From assembly GCF_012911005.2 (NCBI RefSeq), contig NZ_WTVS01000021.1, positions 1 through 64,000 of the forward strand: DNA of 64,000 nucleotides, given 5' to 3'. The notes under the pieces are model-generated. The model made no database searches. It worked only from the letters and a program-made list of their open reading frames with translations, and was not told the DNA's origin. Both the position numbers and the translations under genes were made by a program. Below are positions 25,676-34,865 of the stretch, one piece after another. Source of the stretch: Aromatoleum toluolicum (GTDB lineage: Bacteria; Pseudomonadota; Gammaproteobacteria; Burkholderiales; Rhodocyclaceae). Position 1 is the stretch's first letter. Each line of letters begins with the position of its first letter.

Positions 25676-26482
25676 ATGCACCCCACCCTGAACATTGCAG
25701 TGAAAGCCGCCCGCCGCGCGGGCTCCATCATCAATCGCGCCTCGCTGCAGCTGGACCAGGTGTCGGTCCAGGCCAAGTCCCCGAACGATTTTGTCACCGA
25801 AGTCGATCAGGCCGCCGAGGCCGCCATCATCGAGGTCCTGCGCGAAGCATACCCGGAGCACGGCATTCTAGCAGAGGAGTCGGGCGCGTCCGCGCAGTCC
25901 TCCGACAGCGAATACCAGTGGATCATCGACCCGATCGACGGCACGACGAACTTCATCCACGGCTTCCCCCAGTACGCGATCTCGATCGCGCTGACGAAGA
26001 ACGGCGTGCTCGATCAAGGCGTTGTCTATGACGTGACGCGCAACGAGCTATTCACCGCCACCAAGGGCCGCGGCGCCTTCCTCAATGACCGCCGCATCCG
26101 TGTTTCCAAGCGCGTGCGCCTGAACGAATCGCTGATCGGCACGGGCTTTCCGTTCCGCCAGTTCGACCACGTCGACGCCTACCTCGCGATGTTCAAGGAC
26201 CTGACGCAGAAGACCGCAGGCATCCGCCGCCCCGGCGCCGCCTCGCTCGACCTCGCCTACGTGGCCTGCGGACGCCTCGACGGCTTCTGGGAGATGGGCC
26301 TGCAGCCCTGGGACGTGGCAGCCGGCGCACTGCTGATCCAGGAAGCGGGCGGCCTGGTGAGCGACCTTGCCGGCGAAGGCACCTACATGGAAACCGGCAA
26401 CGTCGTCGCCGGCAGCCCCAAGATCTTCGGGCAGATCCTGCCCATCATCCAGGCCCACCGCACTGCGGCGCTGCGCGCCTGA
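25676..26482 (+). CDS. suhB: Inositol-1-monophosphatase / SuhB
   Basis: 268 residues. Magnesium-dependent phosphatase of the IMPase family; SuhB also takes part in ribosomal RNA transcription and processing with Nus factors in E. coli. Metal-binding residues are in LAEESG (65-70) and DPIDGTTNF (85-93), with Asp44 and the [15 protein letters not shown] motif near residue 215. The ATG at 25676 gives [16 protein letters not shown], the expected beginning. It is divergent from trmJ, 78 bases apart. A GC-rich hairpin (GGGCGGAC/GTCCGCCC) follows the stop without a T tract. Confidence 0.96.
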   Translation: MHPTLNIAVKAARRAGSIINRASLQLDQVSVQAKSPNDFVTEVDQAAEAAIIEVLREAYPEHGILAEESGASAQSSDSEYQWIIDPIDGTTNFIHGFPQYAISIALTKNGVLDQGVVYDVTRNELFTATKGRGAFLNDRRIRVSKRVRLNESLIGTGFPFRQFDHVDAYLAMFKDLTQKTAGIRRPGAASLDLAYVACGRLDGFWEMGLQPWDVAAGALLIQEAGGLVSDLAGEGTYMETGNVVAGSPKIFGQILPIIQAHRTAALRA

Positions 26483-26745
26483 GCTCCCGCGGGCGGACCG
26501 GCCATGCCCGTCCGCCCCGCCGCGACCATCCCCGCGAAAGGCGAGTTCGGTCTTCGCCCGCACGAGTCGGTTCTCGACTCCACCCCTCACCCGCCCGCGC
26601 AACCGGCACGGTCCGGCGCTGACGCCACTCGCAGCAATGGCACCCGGGTCACACGGCATGCGCCCGCGCCGAGCGACCACCCCGCGATTTCGGTACGATG
26701 CAGGCAACATCGGGCGCACCATCCAATCCCTCCTCACGACCCCCA

Positions 26746-28647
26746 ATGAACCCCACTATCGAATCCTTTGCCCAGCTCGAGCTGAGCCCCCCGATCCTCG
26801 AAGCCCTCGCCGGCATCGGATACGAAACCCCGTCGCCGATCCAGGCGGCCTGCATCCCGCACCTGCGCGCCGGGCATGACCTGCTGGGCGAAGCCCAGAC
26901 CGGCACCGGCAAGACGGCGGCCTTCGCGCTACCACTGCTCGACCGCCTCGACCTCTCCGCGCGCAAGCCGCAGGTCCTCGTGCTGACCCCGACGCGCGAA
27001 CTCGCGATCCAGGTTGCGGAAGCCTTCCAGCGCTATGCGAAGAATCTGCCCGGCTTCCATGTGCTGCCGATCTACGGCGGCCAGAGCATGGTCGTGCAGC
27101 TGCGCCAGCTGAGCCGCGGCGCGCATGTCGTCGTCGGCACGCCGGGCCGCGTGATGGATCACATCGAGCGCGAGAGCCTCAACCTCGACGGTCTCAAGAC
27201 GCTGGTGCTCGACGAGGCCGACGAAATGCTGCGCATGGGCTTCATCGACGATGTCGAATGGATCCTCGAGCACGTCCCGGCCGAACGGCAGACCGCGCTG
27301 TTCTCCGCGACGATGCCGGACGCGATCCGGCGCGTGGCCCATCGCTACCTGCGCGAGCCGCGCGAGGTGAAGATAAAGACCGCCACGACCACCGTGACGA
27401 CGATCCGCCAGCGCTTCTGCCAGATCGCGGTTGCGCACAAGCTCGACGCCCTCACGCGCATCCTCGAGGTCGAGGAGGAGTTCGACGCAGCGATCGTCTT
27501 CGTGCGCACCAAGACCGCCACCGTCGAACTCGCCGAGAAGCTCGAGGCGCGCGGCTATGCCGCTGCCGCACTGAACGGCGACATGACCCAGCAGCTGCGC
27601 GAACGGGTCATCGAACAGCTCAAGGGTGGCGGCCTCGACATCGTCGTCGCGACCGACGTCGCCGCGCGCGGCCTGGACGTGCCGCGCATCAGCCACGTCA
27701 TCAACTACGACATCCCCTACGACACCGAGGCCTACGTTCACCGCATCGGCCGCACGGGCCGCGCGGGCCGCACCGGCAGCGCCATCCTCTTCGTCGCGCC
27801 GCGCGAGATGCGCATGCTGAAGATGATCGAGCGGGCGACGCGCCAGCCGATCGAAGCACTGCAACTGCCGTCGCGCGAAGCCGTCGCCGACAAGCGCGTG
27901 ACCGCCTTCCGCCAGCAGGTGGCGACAGTGCTCGAATCCGAAGACCTCGACTTCTTCCGCGAGGTCGTCACCGGCATGGAAGACAGCCACGATGCCGACA
28001 TCCACGACATTGCCGCCGCGCTGGCCTTCCTCGCACAGCGCGAACGCCCGTTGCAGCTGCCGCGGAGCGCCGGCCCCGACATCGCCGCAGCGCAATCCGC
28101 CCCGCGCACGGAACGCCCCCCGCGCGAGAACCGCGATGCCATCCTGGAACGCCGCCGCGACTTCTCCGATGGGCGCCTGCAGCGCTACCGCATCGAGGTC
28201 GGCCGCAACCAGCAGGCGACCCCCAAGGATATCGTGGGCGCGATCGCGAACGAAGCCGGCATCGAAAGCCGCTTCATCGGCCAGATCAACCTGTACGAGG
28301 ATTACAGCACCGTCGAACTGCCGGGCGATCTGCCTCACGACGTCCTCGACATCCTGCGTCGCGTGCGTGTGCGGCAGCGCCAGCTGAACATCCGCCCACT
28401 GGACCACGACGAGGCGCAGCGCGACGCCGCACGCCCCCGACCCGGGCCCGGCCCGCGCTTCGGCGCGAAGCCCGCTCCTCGCGGCGAGGACGCACCGCGA
28501 AAATCCTTCGCAAAACCGTGGGACAAGCCCGCCGGCAAGCCGGGAGGCGATCGCCCGCAGGGCGGCAAACCCTTCCCCTCCGAGCGTCGTGAAACGCAGG
28601 GCACCGGCTTCAAACCGGGCAAGAAGAAGCCCCAGCGCGATCGCTAA
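26746..28647 (+). CDS. deaD: DEAD-box ATP-dependent RNA helicase, DeaD/CsdA type
   Basis: 633 residues. The helicase core carries the Q motif (SPIQAA), Walker A AQTGTGKT (50-57), VLDEADEML and SATMPDAI, and HRIGRTGRAGR in the second RecA domain. A DbpA-type RNA-binding domain follows (about residues 480-560, RYRIEVGRNQQATPKDIVGA), and then a basic Pro/Gly/Lys/Arg tail that is probably unstructured. This architecture matches DeaD/CsdA proteins that act in ribosome assembly and mRNA turnover at low temperature. The ATG at 26746 is chosen; an in-frame ATG at 26698 would add 16 residues without family character. The 263-base gap upstream contains no recognised gene. Confidence 0.94.
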   Translation: MNPTIESFAQLELSPPILEALAGIGYETPSPIQAACIPHLRAGHDLLGEAQTGTGKTAAFALPLLDRLDLSARKPQVLVLTPTRELAIQVAEAFQRYAKNLPGFHVLPIYGGQSMVVQLRQLSRGAHVVVGTPGRVMDHIERESLNLDGLKTLVLDEADEMLRMGFIDDVEWILEHVPAERQTALFSATMPDAIRRVAHRYLREPREVKIKTATTTVTTIRQRFCQIAVAHKLDALTRILEVEEEFDAAIVFVRTKTATVELAEKLEARGYAAAALNGDMTQQLRERVIEQLKGGGLDIVVATDVAARGLDVPRISHVINYDIPYDTEAYVHRIGRTGRAGRTGSAILFVAPREMRMLKMIERATRQPIEALQLPSREAVADKRVTAFRQQVATVLESEDLDFFREVVTGMEDSHDADIHDIAAALAFLAQRERPLQLPRSAGPDIAAAQSAPRTERPPRENRDAILERRRDFSDGRLQRYRIEVGRNQQATPKDIVGAIANEAGIESRFIGQINLYEDYSTVELPGDLPHDVLDILRRVRVRQRQLNIRPLDHDEAQRDAARPRPGPGPRFGAKPAPRGEDAPRKSFAKPWDKPAGKPGGDRPQGGKPFPSERRETQGTGFKPGKKKPQRDR

Positions 28648-28668
28648 GAACGAGTTTTCAGGGGGTAG

Positions 28669-28696
28669 TTGACACCGCCAAATCACGACCTATAAT
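28669..28696 (+). promoter_or_regulatory. Consensus sigma-70 promoter of the tRNA cluster
   Basis: TTGACA (28669-28674) and TATAAT (28691-28696) are both perfect consensus hexamers, separated by 16 bases, and end 11 bases before the first tRNA. This suggests very strong stable-RNA transcription. Confidence 0.88.
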
Positions 28697-28707
28697 GGCG
28701 GTCTTTC

Positions 28708-28783
28708 GCGGGAATAGCTCAGTTGGTAGAGCGCAACCTTGCCAAGGTTGAGGTCGCGAGTTCGAGACTCGTTTCCCGCTCCA
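28708..28783 (+). tRNA. tRNA-Gly(GCC), copy 1
   Basis: 76 nt with encoded CCA. Acceptor stem GCGGGAA/TTCCCGC, D arm GCTC...GAGC, anticodon stem CAACC/GGTTG with loop TTGCCAA (anticodon GCC), and a T arm with TTCGAGA. Identical in sequence to the copy at 28933-29008. Confidence 0.97.
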
Positions 28784-28849
28784 GATTCTCGAAAAGGCTC
28801 CGTAAAGCCTTTTCACCCGATGGCGTATCGGGAGTCAGAGCAGACAACT

Positions 28850-28923
28850 GGCGCGATAGCAAAGCGGTTATGCACCGGATTGCAAATCCGTGTAGGTCGG
28901 TTCGACTCCGGCTCGCGCCTCCA
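28850..28923 (+). tRNA. tRNA-Cys(GCA)
   Basis: 74 nt with encoded CCA. Acceptor stem GGCGCGA/TCGCGCC, anticodon stem CGGAT/ATCCG with loop TGCAA-type and anticodon GCA. Lies between two identical tRNA-Gly genes, presumably on one transcript. Confidence 0.96.
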
Positions 28924-28932
28924 GAAGTACAC

Positions 28933-29008
28933 GCGGGAATAGCTCAGTTGGTAGAGCGCAACCTTGCCAAGGTTGAGGTCGCGAGTTCGAGACTCGTTTC
29001 CCGCTCCA
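28933..29008 (+). tRNA. tRNA-Gly(GCC), copy 2
   Basis: 76 nt, base-for-base the same as the first copy at 28708-28783, with encoded CCA and anticodon GCC. Nine bases separate it from tRNA-Cys. Confidence 0.97.
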
Positions 29009-29017
29009 GCATTTGAC

Positions 29018-29049
29018 AAAGGGAAGGTGCCGATGCACCTTCCCTTTTT
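29018..29049 (+). terminator. Intrinsic terminator of the tRNA cluster
   Basis: A perfect 13-bp stem AAAGGGAAGGTGC / GCACCTTCCCTTT with the loop CGAT, running into five T. It lies 9 bases after the last tRNA and just before the phosphodiesterase gene. Confidence 0.92.
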
Positions 29050-29069
29050 GTCTTTCGCCGCCCATTTTC

Positions 29070-30284
29070 ATGTCCCGCTCCCGGCAACCCGATCCGTCCG
29101 ATTCTTCAGGCATCGAGTTGCCGCAGGATGCCGTGCTGCCCGACTATGGCGACGGCGGCCTGTTCGGGTTGATCCGGAGTGTGCGGGCGTATCTCGATGG
29201 CAGCCCCTGGCACGCCCCCGGGCCGTCCATTCCCCCCGACCCGGACGCAACGCCGCGCAAGCTCGTGTTCATCCTCATCGACGGCCTCGGCGACATGTTC
29301 CTGCGGCGCAACGGCGCCAGCGGAACACTCCTCGCCCACCGGACGGACCGCCTCACCTCCGTGTTCCCGAGCACCACCGCGAGCGCCGTCACGACGACGA
29401 TGACGGGTCTCACCCCCGCACGCCATGGCCTGACGGGGTGGTTCATCCACGACCGGCGCTTCGGCGGCGTCATCGCACCGCTGCCGGCCATCCGGCGCGG
29501 CGGGGCTCCCCTGAGAGGCCCGCTTGCCGTGCCCCGGCTATTTGCCTATCGCACGCTCTTTCAGCACCGCAAACGTCCTGCGATCTTCGTCTCGCCCCGT
29601 GACCTGGCATTCTCCCCCTACTCGCGCCGTCACAGCCGCGGAGCAAGCACCCAAGGCTACAAGGGCCTGCAGGGGATGATCGACACAATCGCCGGGGCGA
29701 TCAGCGCGAGCGGAAGCCGCCCCGCCCTCGTGCATGCCTACTATCCGACCTTCGACGGTCTCAGCCACGCGTACGGCTGCACCTCGAAGGAGGTCGTCAC
29801 GCACTTCGAGCGCATCGACGCGGCCTTCGGGCAGCTCCTCGAACGACTGCGCGGTAGCGGTACCGACATCGTCCTTACGGCCGACCACGGCTTCATCGAC
29901 TCGCCGCCGGAACGCGTCATCGATCTGGACACCCTGTCCGATCTGCAAACCATGCTGGCAGCGCCGCTGTTCGGCGAACGGCGTACGGCCTTTTGCGCCG
30001 TGCGCCGCGGAGCGGAGCGCGATTTCGAGCTGCTGGCACGCGAACACCTGAGGGGGAAGGCGATCGTCGCGCATTCGGACGACCTGATCGGCCTCGGCGT
30101 ATTCGGCCCGGGCAAACCTCATCGGCGACTGCGGGAGCGCATCGGGACACATGCGCTGCTGATGGAACCGGGCTGGACGATTCGCGACCATGTTCCGGGC
30201 GAACAGGAACACGCGATGATCGGCGTTCACGGCGGGCTGTCGCCCGACGAAATGTGGATTCCTCTGGTCCAGGCGCGCTGCTGA
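29070..30284 (+). CDS. Alkaline-phosphatase superfamily / type I phosphodiesterase-like protein
   Basis: 404 residues. Metal and nucleophile motifs of the nucleotide pyrophosphatase/phosphodiesterase group are present: FILIDGLGD (68-75), a PSTTASAVTTTMTGL block (100-114) with the probable Thr nucleophile, the following ARHGLTGW, AYYPTFDGLSHAYG and LTADHGFID. No signal peptide is apparent, so a cytoplasmic location is likely. The start is unsure: ATG at 29070 lies just after the tRNA terminator but lacks a clear ribosome site; a TTG at 29013 is rejected because the terminator would be inside the coding region. Substrate unknown; no pathway neighbours. Confidence 0.85.
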   Translation: MSRSRQPDPSDSSGIELPQDAVLPDYGDGGLFGLIRSVRAYLDGSPWHAPGPSIPPDPDATPRKLVFILIDGLGDMFLRRNGASGTLLAHRTDRLTSVFPSTTASAVTTTMTGLTPARHGLTGWFIHDRRFGGVIAPLPAIRRGGAPLRGPLAVPRLFAYRTLFQHRKRPAIFVSPRDLAFSPYSRRHSRGASTQGYKGLQGMIDTIAGAISASGSRPALVHAYYPTFDGLSHAYGCTSKEVVTHFERIDAAFGQLLERLRGSGTDIVLTADHGFIDSPPERVIDLDTLSDLQTMLAAPLFGERRTAFCAVRRGAERDFELLAREHLRGKAIVAHSDDLIGLGVFGPGKPHRRLRERIGTHALLMEPGWTIRDHVPGEQEHAMIGVHGGLSPDEMWIPLVQARC

Positions 30285-30311
30285 GGACCAGCCGACGCAC
30301 CGACGCAGCCC

Positions 30312-30773
30312 TTAGTGCAGATCCTCGTCTGCAGGCAAGGGCAGTACGGCGATACCTTCGTCCATCAGCTCGCTGACGTCGTCGCGCGTCGCACGGCCGC
30401 GGATATTGCGTGCCTCGCTATCACCATGATGGATACGGCGCGCTTCGTCGGCGAAGCGATCGCCCACGTCCTCCGACTCCCGGCCGAGACGGCGCAGCAT
30501 CGCCATCGCTGCCGCAACCACATCGGCGCTCGGCGCAACCGAAGCGACTGGCGCAGCTCCGGCACCAGCCGGCAAGCCGGTTTTTTTCTCCTCCACCGGG
30601 GCCGACGCCCCCGTGTTCACGTACGGCGCGTTGGGACGCCGCGAAATCGTGGTCGATCCGCACACCGGACAGGACACCAATCCCCGGTCGCGCTGCTCGT
30701 AATAAGCCGCCGCCGAGGCAAACCAACCCTCGAACAGGTGCTCATGGTCGCAGCTGAGGTTAAGAACGATCAC
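30312..30773 (-). CDS. DUF1178 family protein
   Basis: 153 residues from GTG 30773, starting VIVLNLSCDHEHLFEGWF, the characteristic beginning of DUF1178. Cys8 and His10/His12 with CPVCGS (Cys35, Cys38) look like a small zinc site. An Ala/Pro-rich linker separates this from a conserved helical C-terminus with ARNIRGRATRDDVSELMDEG and a PLPADEDLH end. The function is unknown. The upstream extension of the frame runs into the tRNA-Leu gene and is not coding. Confidence 0.9.
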   Translation of the reverse strand: MIVLNLSCDHEHLFEGWFASAAAYYEQRDRGLVSCPVCGSTTISRRPNAPYVNTGASAPVEEKKTGLPAGAGAAPVASVAPSADVVAAAMAMLRRLGRESEDVGDRFADEARRIHHGDSEARNIRGRATRDDVSELMDEGIAVLPLPADEDLH

Positions 30774-30814
30774 GTGGACTTCCGGACTGGGGCAAACGCA
30801 TGCCCGTTGGCGCG

Positions 30815-30899
30815 TGGTGCCGGGAACGGGACTCGAACCCGTACGCCCAAAGGCTGCAGATTTTAAGTCTGCTGTGTCTACCGATTTCACCATCCCGGC
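30815..30899 (-). tRNA. tRNA-Leu(TAA)
   Basis: 85 nt on the minus strand with encoded CCA. Acceptor GCCGGGA/TCCCGGC, a long variable arm typical of class II tRNAs, anticodon loop with TAA, and GGTTCGAGTCC in the T arm. It lies 46 bases downstream of pgsA and 41 bases upstream of the DUF1178 gene, all on the same strand. Confidence 0.96.
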
Positions 30900-30945
30900 C
30901 GCGAGGGCTGGGCATTCTACCGTGCGCCGACGCCCCTGCCCAGCA

Positions 30946-31536
30946 TCAGCCGGGACGCCGCGCCTTGCTTCCTTCGTTGGCCAGATGGGGCATCGCGCGA
31001 TGCAGGTAATAGCCCATCGACCACAGGGTCAGCGCCGCCGCGGCATAGATCAGTATTTCGCCGACCAGCCTGACGTCCACGTGCCACAAGGGGGCGTCGT
31101 ACAGCAGGAGAGGGATTGCAGTCATCTGCGCGGCGGTCTTCAGCTTGCCGACGAACGCAACCGCGACACCCGCGGACTCGCCGATGCGCGCCATCCATTC
31201 GCGCAGCGCGGAGATGGTGATCTCGCGCCCGATGATGACCACGGCGATGATCGAATCGACGCGCGCCAACTGCACGAGCAGGATCAGCGCGGCCGCAACC
31301 ATCAGCTTGTCGGCAACGGGGTCGAGGAAGGCACCGAAAGCGGAGGTCTGGTTCAGCGCCCGCGCGAGGTAGCCGTCGAACCAGTCCGTCACCGCCGCGA
31401 CGATGAAGATCAGGGTCGCGGCGAGATTCTTTTCCTGCGGATCAAGCCACTGTTCCGGAAGGTAAAAGACGCCGACAAAGAGCGGTATCAGCGCGATGCG
31501 CGCCCAGGTCAGCGAGTTCGGAATGTTGATCTGCAT
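30946..31536 (-). CDS. pgsA: CDP-diacylglycerol-glycerol-3-phosphate 3-phosphatidyltransferase
   Basis: 196 residues, integral membrane enzyme making phosphatidylglycerol phosphate. The CDP-alcohol phosphotransferase signature is complete: Asp54-Gly55, Ala58-Arg59, Gly68, Asp72 and Asp76. Several hydrophobic segments follow. The N-terminus MQINIPNSLTWARIALIPLF is typical. It lies 33 bases downstream of uvrC. Confidence 0.97.
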   Translation of the reverse strand: MQINIPNSLTWARIALIPLFVGVFYLPEQWLDPQEKNLAATLIFIVAAVTDWFDGYLARALNQTSAFGAFLDPVADKLMVAAALILLVQLARVDSIIAVVIIGREITISALREWMARIGESAGVAVAFVGKLKTAAQMTAIPLLLYDAPLWHVDVRLVGEILIYAAAALTLWSMGYYLHRAMPHLANEGSKARRPG

Positions 31537-31569
31537 TGAGAAGATGGCGGAAATGCGACAGATGCATGG

Positions 31570-33381
31570 CTAGTGCAACGCATTGTATATCGCTTCGGCG
31601 AGCTTTCGGCTCACCCCATCGACGCGGCAGAGATCCTCGACCGTGGCCGCACGCACGCCGTCGAGCCCGCCGAAGGTGGCGAGCAGGTTGCGCCGCCGGG
31701 TCGCACCGACGCCGGGAATGTCCTCGAGGCGCGAGCCGATGCGCGCCTTCGCGCGACGCGCACGGTGGCCCGTGATCGCGAAACGGTGCGCCTCGTCGCG
31801 GATTTCCTGGATCAGGTGCAGCGCGGGATGATCCGAGGCGAGGTTCAGCGGAGCGCGCCCGTCAGCGAAGATCAGCGTCTCGAGGCCCGGCTTGCGCTCC
31901 TCGCCCTTGGCGACGCCGACCATCGCGATCGACTCGAGTCCGACCTCGGTCAGCACTTCGAGCGCGGAACTCACCTGCCCCTTGCCGCCGTCGATCAGGA
32001 TCAGGTCGGGGCACAGCCCCTCGCCCGCAGCGACCTTGCCGTAGCGGCGCTCCAGCACCTGCCGCATCGCCGCGAAGTCGTCGCCGCCCGTGATCCCGGC
32101 GATGTTGTAGCGACGATACTCGGAATTCTTCATCGCGCCATCGACGCACACGACGCAGGAGGCGACCGTCGCCTCGCCCATCGTGTGGCTGATGTCGAAG
32201 CACTCGACGCGGCGCGGCGCCTCCGGCAGGTCCAGCACCTCGCGCAGGGCCTCGAGACGCGCCTCGCTACGCCCCGTGTCGCGCGCGCGGGCGAGGATGG
32301 CGAGGCGCGCGTTATTCTCCGCCATCTCCATCCACGCCTTTTCGGCAGCGCTGCGCGGCGTCACCAGGGCGCAAGGCTTGTCGCTGATCTCCGCCATCAG
32401 GGCCTTGACCGGCTCCAGCGGCACGTCGAGCAGCAGGCGTGCGGGCATGCCGTGATCGCGGTAATGCTGCTCGACGAAGGCCAGCGCCCCGTCGAGCGCA
32501 CCGCAGCCTGCTGCGGTGCTCGGGAACTGCGGACGGTCGCCGAGGTGGCGGCCGCCGCGCACCATCGCAATATTCACGCAGGTCAGCCCGCCCTCCTCGA
32601 CCGCGGCGATGATGTCGACGTCCTCATCCCTGCGGCTGTCGACATACTGCCGCTGCAGCACGGCCTGCAGCACGCGCACCTGGTCGCGGATCGCCGCCGC
32701 CTCCTCGAACGCGAGGCGCTCGGCAGCGGCCTGCATGCGCGCGCTCAGGTCGTCGATGACCTCGGACGCGCGCCCGTCCAGGAAGCGCGCCGCAAGCTTC
32801 ACGTCGGCGGCGTAGTCGTCGCTGTCGATCAGGCCGACACACGGTGCCGTGCAGCGCTTGATCTGGTGCAGCAGGCACGGGCGCGAACGGTTCTGGAACA
32901 CCGAGTTCTCGCAGGTGCGCAGTTGGAAGGTCTTCTGCAGCAGATGGATGCTTTCGCGAACGGCGTAGGCGTTCGGAAAGGGACCGAAGTACCGCGCGCC
33001 CTTCGCGAAAGCTCCCCGGTGGTAGGCCAGGCGCGGAAACCCATCGCCGGAGAGTTCGATGTATGGATAAGACTTGTCGTCGCGGAACAGGATGTTGTAG
33101 CGCGGCGCCAGACTCTTGATGAGGTTGTTCTCGAGGATCAGCGCCTCGGCCTCCGAACGCGTCGCCGTCACGTCGACGCGCTGGATCTGCGCGACCATCA
33201 GTGCGATGCGCGGACTGGGCTGCGTGCGCAGGAAGTAGCTCGACACCCGCCGTTTGAGATTCTTTGCCTTGCCGACGTAAAGCACCCGTTCCTCGGCACC
33301 TATCATCCGATAGACGCCGGGTTCCTCAGGCACCGTCTTCAGGAACGTCCTGGCATCGAAAGGCGCGACGGACTTGGTCAT
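31570..33381 (-). CDS. uvrC: Excinuclease ABC subunit C
   Basis: 603 residues. Makes both incisions in nucleotide excision repair with UvrAB. The GIY-YIG nuclease is at the N-terminus ([23 protein letters not shown], residues about 18-45), then a Cys-rich region ([17 protein letters not shown]), the UVR motif, the RNase H-like endonuclease domain ([22 protein letters not shown]) and C-terminal HhH repeats. ATG 33381 gives the expected N-terminus; the further open frame upstream is an Arg/Ala-rich shadow of nagZ. It lies 29 bases after nagZ. Its partner uvrB is in this window at 60.6 kb. Confidence 0.97.
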   Translation of the reverse strand: MTKSVAPFDARTFLKTVPEEPGVYRMIGAEERVLYVGKAKNLKRRVSSYFLRTQPSPRIALMVAQIQRVDVTATRSEAEALILENNLIKSLAPRYNILFRDDKSYPYIELSGDGFPRLAYHRGAFAKGARYFGPFPNAYAVRESIHLLQKTFQLRTCENSVFQNRSRPCLLHQIKRCTAPCVGLIDSDDYAADVKLAARFLDGRASEVIDDLSARMQAAAERLAFEEAAAIRDQVRVLQAVLQRQYVDSRRDEDVDIIAAVEEGGLTCVNIAMVRGGRHLGDRPQFPSTAAGCGALDGALAFVEQHYRDHGMPARLLLDVPLEPVKALMAEISDKPCALVTPRSAAEKAWMEMAENNARLAILARARDTGRSEARLEALREVLDLPEAPRRVECFDISHTMGEATVASCVVCVDGAMKNSEYRRYNIAGITGGDDFAAMRQVLERRYGKVAAGEGLCPDLILIDGGKGQVSSALEVLTEVGLESIAMVGVAKGEERKPGLETLIFADGRAPLNLASDHPALHLIQEIRDEAHRFAITGHRARRAKARIGSRLEDIPGVGATRRRNLLATFGGLDGVRAATVEDLCRVDGVSRKLAEAIYNALH

Positions 33382-33410
33382 TGCCGGCGGGCTCGGAACC
33401 GGATGAACGC

Positions 33411-34478
33411 TCAGGCGAGCTCTTCCGGAATCCCCGCGACGGTCCCGCGCGCCTGCTGATAGAGCGGGCTCAGCTCGAGCGCGAAGGGGTCGCGGAACTG
33501 CGGACGCGCGCGCAAGGCGCCGATGCGTGCGCGGCTCTCGGGCTGCACCTCGGGAAGCCAGCGGTCCAGCAGATCGGCGGCCAGATCCGGGCGATTGCAC
33601 ACCAGCACCATGTCGCAGCCGGCCGCATAGGCCGCCTTGGCCCGTGCGAGGATGTCGCCGGCCACGGCGGCCCCCTCCATCGTAAGGTCGTCGCTGAACA
33701 CCACACCGGTGAAGCCCACGCGCGTGCGCAAAACGTCCTGCAACCAGAAGGGCGAGAAGCCCGCCGGATTCGGATCGACCTTCGGGTAGATGACGTGCGC
33801 CGGCATCACGCCAGCGAGCTGCCGGCCGACGCGATGGCGGTAAGGAACGATGTCCTCGTTCCAGATCGCGTCGAAGTCGCGCTCGTCGACCGGGATTTCG
33901 AGGTGCGAATCCGCCTCGACGAAACCATGTCCCGGGAAGTGCTTACCGACGCAGCCCATCCCGGCCTCGGCCATACCCGCCGCGAGAGACTGCGCGAGCG
34001 ACGCCGCCACCTGGGGGTCGCGATGAAAGGAGCGGTCCCCGATCACCCGGCTGCAGCCGTAATCGAGGTCCAGCACGGGCGCAAAGCTGAGGTCCACGCC
34101 GTGGGCCAGCAGTTCGGACGCGAGCAAGTAGCCGACCGCGCGCGCCGCATCCAGCGCGGCAACGTGGTCTTGCGCCCACAACTGCCCGAGCCTGCGCATC
34201 GACGGCAAACGTGTAAAGCCGTCGGTGCGGAAGCGCTGCACGCGCCCGCCTTCGTGATCGACCGCAATCACGAGCGCCGGATCGCGCAACGCGTGGATCT
34301 CGGCCGTCAGAGCCGCGAGCTGCTCTGAGCCGGTAAAGTTGCGCGCAAACAGGATCACACCGCCGACCAGCGGATCACACAGGCGCTCGCGCTCCTCGTC
34401 GGTGAGCACGGTGCCCGCGACGTCGAGCATCACGGGCCCGAGCGGCAGGCGCAGCTTGTCTTGAGTTGTCGAATTCAT
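33411..34478 (-). CDS. nagZ: Beta-N-acetylhexosaminidase NagZ
   Basis: 355 residues, glycoside hydrolase family 3. It removes GlcNAc from muropeptides in the cytoplasm during peptidoglycan recycling. The N-terminal [28 protein letters not shown] and [17 protein letters not shown] (catalytic His/Asp dyad loop) and [11 protein letters not shown] are diagnostic. The ATG overlaps the acpS stop (ATGA). Confidence 0.97.
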   Translation of the reverse strand: MNSTTQDKLRLPLGPVMLDVAGTVLTDEERERLCDPLVGGVILFARNFTGSEQLAALTAEIHALRDPALVIAVDHEGGRVQRFRTDGFTRLPSMRRLGQLWAQDHVAALDAARAVGYLLASELLAHGVDLSFAPVLDLDYGCSRVIGDRSFHRDPQVAASLAQSLAAGMAEAGMGCVGKHFPGHGFVEADSHLEIPVDERDFDAIWNEDIVPYRHRVGRQLAGVMPAHVIYPKVDPNPAGFSPFWLQDVLRTRVGFTGVVFSDDLTMEGAAVAGDILARAKAAYAAGCDMVLVCNRPDLAADLLDRWLPEVQPESRARIGALRARPQFRDPFALELSPLYQQARGTVAGIPEELA

Positions 34479-34855
34479 GGTTTCTCGATCAGCGCAAACG
34501 CAACCACGTAATCGGCTTCGTCGCTCAGGCTCAGATGCGCGGTCAGTCCGCGCTCCCGCATGTAGGCGGCAAGCCCGTCGTCAAACAGGTAGACCGGCTT
34601 GCCGAGCGCGTCGTGCCCGACGCGGACCGCATGCAGGGTCGCCGGGACGGCAACCCCCGTCCCCAGGGCCTTTCCGAAGGCCTCCTTGGCGGCAAAACGC
34701 TTGGCAAGAAATCGGGCCGGATCGCGACTGACCCGAAAGCCTTCGCGCTCCTCGCCGGCCGCAAGGATTCGCGCGGCAAAGCGCTCACCGTTGCGCTCCA
34801 GCGCAGCACCCAGGCGGGCGACCTGAACGATATCCGTACCGATCCCGTGAATCAT
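34475..34855 (-). CDS. acpS: Holo-[acyl carrier protein] synthase
   Basis: 126 residues. Transfers phosphopantetheine from CoA to ACP, activating the AcpP encoded at 49 kb. GIGTDIVQVARL with the metal-binding Asp8, and FLAKRFAAKEAFGKALG with the conserved Glu, are clear. It lies 10 bases after pdxJ. Confidence 0.97.
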   Translation of the reverse strand: MIHGIGTDIVQVARLGAALERNGERFAARILAAGEEREGFRVSRDPARFLAKRFAAKEAFGKALGTGVAVPATLHAVRVGHDALGKPVYLFDDGLAAYMRERGLTAHLSLSDEADYVVAFALIEKP

Positions 34856-34865
34856 CGGGCGCTAC

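Noticed and set aside
29013-29069. TTG start extending the phosphodiesterase gene upstream
   Set aside because: The extra 19 codons consist of the tRNA-cluster terminator hairpin.
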